NCBI GenBank assembly: GCA_035622175.1
Contig: DASPVV010000078.1
Location: 41,057 to 105,056 of the forward strand
Source: JAFAGX01 sp035622175
GTDB taxonomy: Bacteria; Acidobacteriota; Terriglobia; Terriglobales; Acidobacteriaceae
DNA length: 64,000 nt
Direction: 5' to 3'
The notes below the pieces were generated by a model. That model did no database searches, was not told where the DNA came from, and saw only the letters and a program-made list of their open reading frames with translations. Positions 61,401-64,000 of the stretch are shown piece by piece. Position numbers and translations under genes: made by a program. Within the stretch, counting starts at the first letter, position 1, and every line of letters starts with the position of its first letter.

Positions 61401-61829
61401 GGCTTCAGCAATCGACAATTTGTCGATGGTCTTTTCGGAAATCCCACGATCAGCGTGTACGGCCCCACGTTAGAGAGCAGGACGTCGGCGGCCATTCAAG
61501 TCTTTTGTCCCAATGGATTGAATTCGATCCTGGACTTTGGGCCGGTCTTCTCTGGACCCGATGCGCAATGTATCCCGGTGGGTTCCGATGGCGATATGGG
61601 ACGCAACAGCTTCCGCGGCCCGGCTTATAAAGATGTCGATCTCGGCCTGTTCAAAAATACCAAGGTGAGCGAACGCTTCAATCTGCAATTTCGGGCGGAG
61701 GCATTTAATACCTTCAATCGCGTCAATCTATATAACCCCAACGGCAATATGGGCAGTCCTCAGTTCGGACAGTCGGTTACCGCCTTCCAACCTCGAGAGC
61801 TTCAATTGGGCTTGAAGTTGCTGTTTTAG
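58443..61829 (+). CDS. TonB-dependent receptor, Oar-like, with carboxypeptidase-regulatory N-domain
   Basis: A 1128-residue outer-membrane receptor paralogous to the one at 30-33 kb. A signal peptide (WQAIVGVLFLCSPTTHAQ) precedes a CarboxypepD_reg domain (GTITDPSGAVVAGASVEVTD, SGFYRALHLQFGTYRVT). The plug has NLPLNGRQVYQLVSLEPGV, GNNFVLDGNSNNNEW, LDAIQEVQVQTLNFSAEYGRN and VNVVTKAGSNDFHG. The long barrel ends in LQLGLKLLF with terminal Phe. Several Cys pairs in extracellular-loop regions (for example DVDCTLGWYDGCDF) suggest disulfides. GAGAGGA precedes the ATG. Divergent from the hydrolase operon, it may import what those enzymes attack. Confidence 0.93.
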   Translation: MKRFGQLARWQAIVGVLFLCSPTTHAQFTEGTLVGTITDPSGAVVAGASVEVTDVETGISTEVKTDSSGFYRALHLQFGTYRVTITAEGFRKTVLEGIPVNVNNTTRADAKLQTGQVRETVDVNAMPPLVQTEEARLAGTVGSEAVQNLPLNGRQVYQLVSLEPGVTATNAPVISNVPSPTSSVTFDFGYIANGATPRGNNFVLDGNSNNNEWLGGTPLIFPSLDAIQEVQVQTLNFSAEYGRNNGTVVNVVTKAGSNDFHGDVFYSGRNTVLNARNYFDTLEKAPLQQNQFGATLGGPILRDKTFFFLDYEGSRLRDSLPEIVATENPIYRQSIIATEPDSIAALFFRDFPGPACTTPISATQCFAEAPQKEPNRADQYLVRLDHHHGSQDQLYARWINTIASGDVGRQELEGANIRGFTAPFSGFFADLGLGYTHTFSSSTLNDLRFAYSRNNSNVRFGIPPASATAGILRSAGLPADDFGFLDFDDGTIPFGGELFIPRDFVFNTFAVTDTLTHVIGHHSLRIGGDVRRIQENSNYPLETYPYYEFASIGPLGFGADAPYLVAATIDRNLSSPNFGGFTDTPRHFRWTQWALFVQDDWKVLPNLAVNAGLRYEIFSPPSETNGILSNIILGPGSNLFQQIATADVGRVSKMWNTDYHNFAPRLGLSWDPRGKGTTVIRSGFSIAYNEPYSNLYTNASRFDPPDAATMYVEPYIGIGTSVNYQFPFKPSPDFAGPVTANGGVGPISTSAVAPDITPSGVYPNLRTAYSLQWFLGVQQQFLRDYGFSINYVGTRGVGGYTREDYNRFDGDVCNPTVCDYYATRYAPGWGAITYITNESQSTYNGFNAQFKKSYSDRLTFVANYTLGKVLDNVTEGGLGDYFNVNSYGLNYSGVMDIEHPQLDRGPSEFDVRNRFTGSAIWNLPSPQSKGIVHALLGGWQWNAIVTLQSGRPFDVDCTLGWYDGCDFNMDGDYYARPNLPAGVKLTGFSNRQFVDGLFGNPTISVYGPTLESRTSAAIQVFCPNGLNSILDFGPVFSGPDAQCIPVGSDGDMGRNSFRGPAYKDVDLGLFKNTKVSERFNLQFRAEAFNTFNRVNLYNPNGNMGSPQFGQSVTAFQPRELQLGLKLLF

Positions 61830-61965
61830 CTCTGCAATAAGTCTGCATCGTGCGGGCACAGGCTTTTGTCCTATACCCGCTCCTCTCGGTGCCCTCGGTG
61901 GCGCAGGGCAAGCGACATTCTGTTGGATTCTCAACTACGAGCCAGATTGATTGTCTGCCTGGCCG

Positions 61966-63537
61966 TCACTGACGTGCGATTGCGGCCGAACCGGAGCGCA
62001 AGACATATTTCTGAATCTTGCCGGTGGCCGTCTTGGGCAGCTCTTCTAGTATGGTAAAAGCCTTCGGGACCTTGAAATGGGCCATGCTGGTTCGGGCGAA
62101 CTCTCTCAGTTCCTCTGCGGTGACGTGTTCCCCGGGCTTGAGCACCACAAAGGCATGCGGCGCTTCACCCCATATTTCGTGAGGCATGCCCACTACGGCC
62201 GCCTCCTGCACGGCGGGATGGGTGACCAGAATGCTTTCGACTTCGACCGAAGAGATGTTCTCGCCACCGCTGATGATGACGTCTTTCAACCGGTCACGGA
62301 TTTCGACGTAGCCGTCCGGATGAACCACCGCCGCGTCTCCGGTGTGCATCCAGCCACCGCGTAGAGCATGGGCGGTGGCTTCGGGATCGCGAAAGTAACC
62401 GCTCATGACAACGTTGCCGCGGGCCACGATCTCACCTATGGTTGCGCCGTCGCGCGGAACATCACGGCCCTGACTGTCGATGACGCGCAATTCCCCGGAC
62501 GTGATTAATTCGACTCCCTGTCGCGCTTTCAGGGCGGCGCGCTGCTGAGGCAGCAGCGTGCTGTGCTCGGGGCGTGGCTCACAAATCGAGATGAACGGAG
62601 AAGTCTCCGTCATGCCGTAGATGTGGGTGACCGGCCAGCCGAAGTCTCCTTCGATGCGCTGGATGGTAGAGGCAGCGGGTGGAGCCCCCGCGGTCAGCAC
62701 GCGAACGCCACGACGAGCCTTGCGGCGCAACTCCTCGGCTGCGTTCGCTAGAGAGATCAGCACGGTTGGGGCGGCGCAGAGGGCGGAGACGGACTCACGG
62801 TTGATCAATTCGAAGGCTGTCTGGGGAGCGACTTTGCGCAGGCAGATGTGCGCCGCGCCCACGGCTGTGACCACCCACACAAACGTCCATCCATTAGCGT
62901 GAAACATGGGCAGGGTCCAGAGATACCGGTCGGCAGATGTCATGGGGAAATGCAGCAACGTGCCGACGATATTCATGTAGGCGTTGCGATGGGTGATCAT
63001 GACACCCTTGGGCCGGGACGTCGTACCGCTGGTGTAATTGATCGTCAAGAGGTCGTTTTCGCCAATTTCTGGCCTTTGGAACGTGGGCGGTGTCGCGGCG
63101 ATGACCTGTTCGTACTCGAGCCAGCCGGCGCGGGTTCCTTCGAACGCAACGAAGTGCTCGACCCCGGGGATCTGCGCCCGAATGGAATCGAGGGCATCGA
63201 GGTAATCGGAGTGAGCACAGACCACGCGCGAGCCACTGTGCTCGAGCAAGTAGGCAAAGTCCTGTGGGGTCAGCCGATAGTTGATCGGAACCAGTACCGC
63301 GCCCAATTGCGGCACAGCGTAGAACGATTCCAGTTGCGCATGAGTATTGGGTGAAATGCAGGCGATGCGGTCGCCTTGTCGAATGCCGAACGATTCGAGC
63401 GCGGCCGACCAGCGGTCGCAGCGATCGAAGAATGCCTGATACGTGAGACGCAGGCCCAGATCGACAACCGCCTCGCAGTTGGCGTAAAGCCGTCGCGCGC
63501 GTCGTGCGAAATCCAACGGGCTCAGGGGTATCTCCAT
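61966..63537 (-). CDS. AMP-dependent acyl-CoA synthetase/ligase
   Basis: A 523-residue ANL-superfamily enzyme that activates a carboxylic acid to its CoA thioester. Motifs in order: ATP loop YTSGTTSRPKGVM, HANGW in the acyl pocket region, GAPPAA, YGMTETSPF, TGDAAVVHPDGYVEIRDRLKDVIISGGENIS and the catalytic Lys near the end in KTATGKIQKYVLR. Size and motifs match the medium/long-chain fatty-acyl-CoA ligase group. It is monocistronic here and convergent with the TonB receptor. No signal peptide. Confidence 0.94.
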   Translation of the reverse strand: MEIPLSPLDFARRARRLYANCEAVVDLGLRLTYQAFFDRCDRWSAALESFGIRQGDRIACISPNTHAQLESFYAVPQLGAVLVPINYRLTPQDFAYLLEHSGSRVVCAHSDYLDALDSIRAQIPGVEHFVAFEGTRAGWLEYEQVIAATPPTFQRPEIGENDLLTINYTSGTTSRPKGVMITHRNAYMNIVGTLLHFPMTSADRYLWTLPMFHANGWTFVWVVTAVGAAHICLRKVAPQTAFELINRESVSALCAAPTVLISLANAAEELRRKARRGVRVLTAGAPPAASTIQRIEGDFGWPVTHIYGMTETSPFISICEPRPEHSTLLPQQRAALKARQGVELITSGELRVIDSQGRDVPRDGATIGEIVARGNVVMSGYFRDPEATAHALRGGWMHTGDAAVVHPDGYVEIRDRLKDVIISGGENISSVEVESILVTHPAVQEAAVVGMPHEIWGEAPHAFVVLKPGEHVTAEELREFARTSMAHFKVPKAFTILEELPKTATGKIQKYVLRSGSAAIARQ

Positions 63538-63644
63538 ACGGCTCGGACCGCCATATTAGCCGAAGAGCTTGGCAACGCCCAGAGATCTTTTCCTCTGCTT
63601 GCGCAACCTCGGAGCTAGAATGCCGGTCAATGGGGAGGGGTTTC

Positions 63645-63812
63645 ATGTACGTACCCCGTCTTCTCGTTCTCCCGCTGCTGATCGCGATATGCGGTGCCCT
63701 TTCCAGCTTTTGCCGACGCCACCTCAGGACGTTATGGCCCACCCATCCTGACTTCTTGATATTTGGAGAACTTGCCCTGAGACGGCAGCCGGGCTGGAAA
63801 GATGAGGCCTAA
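63645..63812 (+). CDS. Possible small membrane peptide
   Basis: A 55-residue frame with a good ribosome-binding site (GGGGAGGGG 5 nt upstream) and an N-terminal hydrophobic segment (LLVLPLLIAICGAL), followed by a basic tail. It sits in the divergent gap next to the acyl-CoA ligase. No homologue is recognised; it could be chance. Confidence 0.3.
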   Translation: MYVPRLLVLPLLIAICGALSSFCRRHLRTLWPTHPDFLIFGELALRRQPGWKDEA

Positions 63813-63813
63813 C

Positions 63814-63841
63814 TTATCAAGTAATGTTTAGAGGTTATAAT
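63814..63841 (+). promoter_or_regulatory. Promoter of the ABATE/CGNR regulator gene
   Basis: TTATCA and TATAAT are separated by 16 bp, ending 19 nt before the next ATG. Confidence 0.6.
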
Positions 63842-63860
63842 TAAAACTGTCGCCGACAGA

Positions 63861-64000
63861 ATGTCCCAGCATAGCGGATCTGGATCCTCGTTTGAGTTCA
63901 TTGCCGGAAATCCCTGTCTGGATTTCGCAAACACGGTCGATAACCGTGCCGACGCCGAACCTGAAGAGTTGTTGATTGACTATTCCCGGCTTTTGCGCTG
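63861..64000 (+). CDS. ABATE/CGNR-type putative transcriptional regulator (3' cut by window edge)
   Basis: The first 46 codons of a protein whose N-terminal FEFIAGNPCLDFANTVDNR, with acidic residues following and a Leu-rich helix (LLIDYSRLLR), is the opening of the ABATE domain. Full-length members end in a CGNR zinc finger and are thought to regulate stress or antibiotic responses. The zinc finger lies beyond the window. The start is supported by the promoter directly upstream, though no strong ribosome-binding site is visible. Confidence 0.75.
   Translation, partial: MSQHSGSGSSFEFIAGNPCLDFANTVDNRADAEPEELLIDYSRLLR

Noticed and set aside
30200..63800. Mobile element or integron basis for the accessory genes
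   Set aside because: No transposase, integrase, terminal repeat or attachment-like duplication was seen anywhere in the window.

Overview
The window looks like a chromosomal segment of an Acidobacteriota species (Terriglobia/Solibacter-like), with high GC and dense coding on both strands. The assignment rests on family content: three acidobacterial-type duplicated orphan permeases (ADOP/MacB-like), two of them paired with PadR regulators; a BlaR1-type M56 peptidase fused to a TIGR03435-like domain; and two very long Oar-like TonB-dependent receptors with N-terminal carboxypeptidase-regulatory domains. No rRNA, tRNA, CRISPR array, insertion sequence or prophage was seen.

Layout. 1-6.7 kb: aldo/keto reductase end, small membrane protein, acyl-CoA carboxylase carboxyltransferase (PccB type), an 850-bp gene-free gap, an orphan oligopeptide-ABC ATPase, a metallophosphoesterase, a hot-dog thioesterase with FlK-like catalytic spacing, and a PEP-mutase/isocitrate-lyase-like enzyme. 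6.7-10.9 kb: the conserved tilS-hpt-ftsH block, whose Hpt has lost several catalytic residues. 10.9-15.5 kb: thiL, an M23 endopeptidase behind a structured leader, and small envelope or unknown proteins. 15.6-18.8 kb: a complete carrier-protein cysteine pathway, cysM-mec-cysO-moeZ, in which CysO carries a tripeptide after its Gly-Gly. 19.3-19.5 kb: a promoter, a well-folded non-coding stretch and an intrinsic terminator, a candidate unknown small RNA.

20-30 kb is an envelope signalling region: histidine kinase and OmpR-type regulator, a HigBA toxin-antitoxin pair, an orphan receiver followed by a Spy/CpxP-like periplasmic protein, another secreted protein, and BlaI with the M56 fusion. Direct repeats of TTTAC at 11-bp spacing, read on the coding strand, lie upstream of the kinase, the receiver-Spy unit and the secreted protein. 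They resemble the CpxR box and suggest one Cpx-like regulon. 30-48 kb: TonB receptor, PadR-ADOP, FAD oxidoreductase, P1 peptidase, an ECF sigma/membrane protein/secreted protein operon, then a PadR-ADOP pair divergent from a third ADOP. 48-64 kb: epimerase, a nucleotidyltransferase two-gene unit with a leaderless promoter over a palindrome, a secreted S9 peptidase, a SulP transporter, an amidohydrolase-serine hydrolase operon divergent from the second TonB receptor (a likely uptake and degradation unit), an acyl-CoA synthetase, and the start of an ABATE/CGNR regulator.

Starts were moved from the longest open frame where a ribosome-binding site, signal peptide or promoter position argued for an internal start. 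Family assignments rest on motif recognition by eye; no database search was run.
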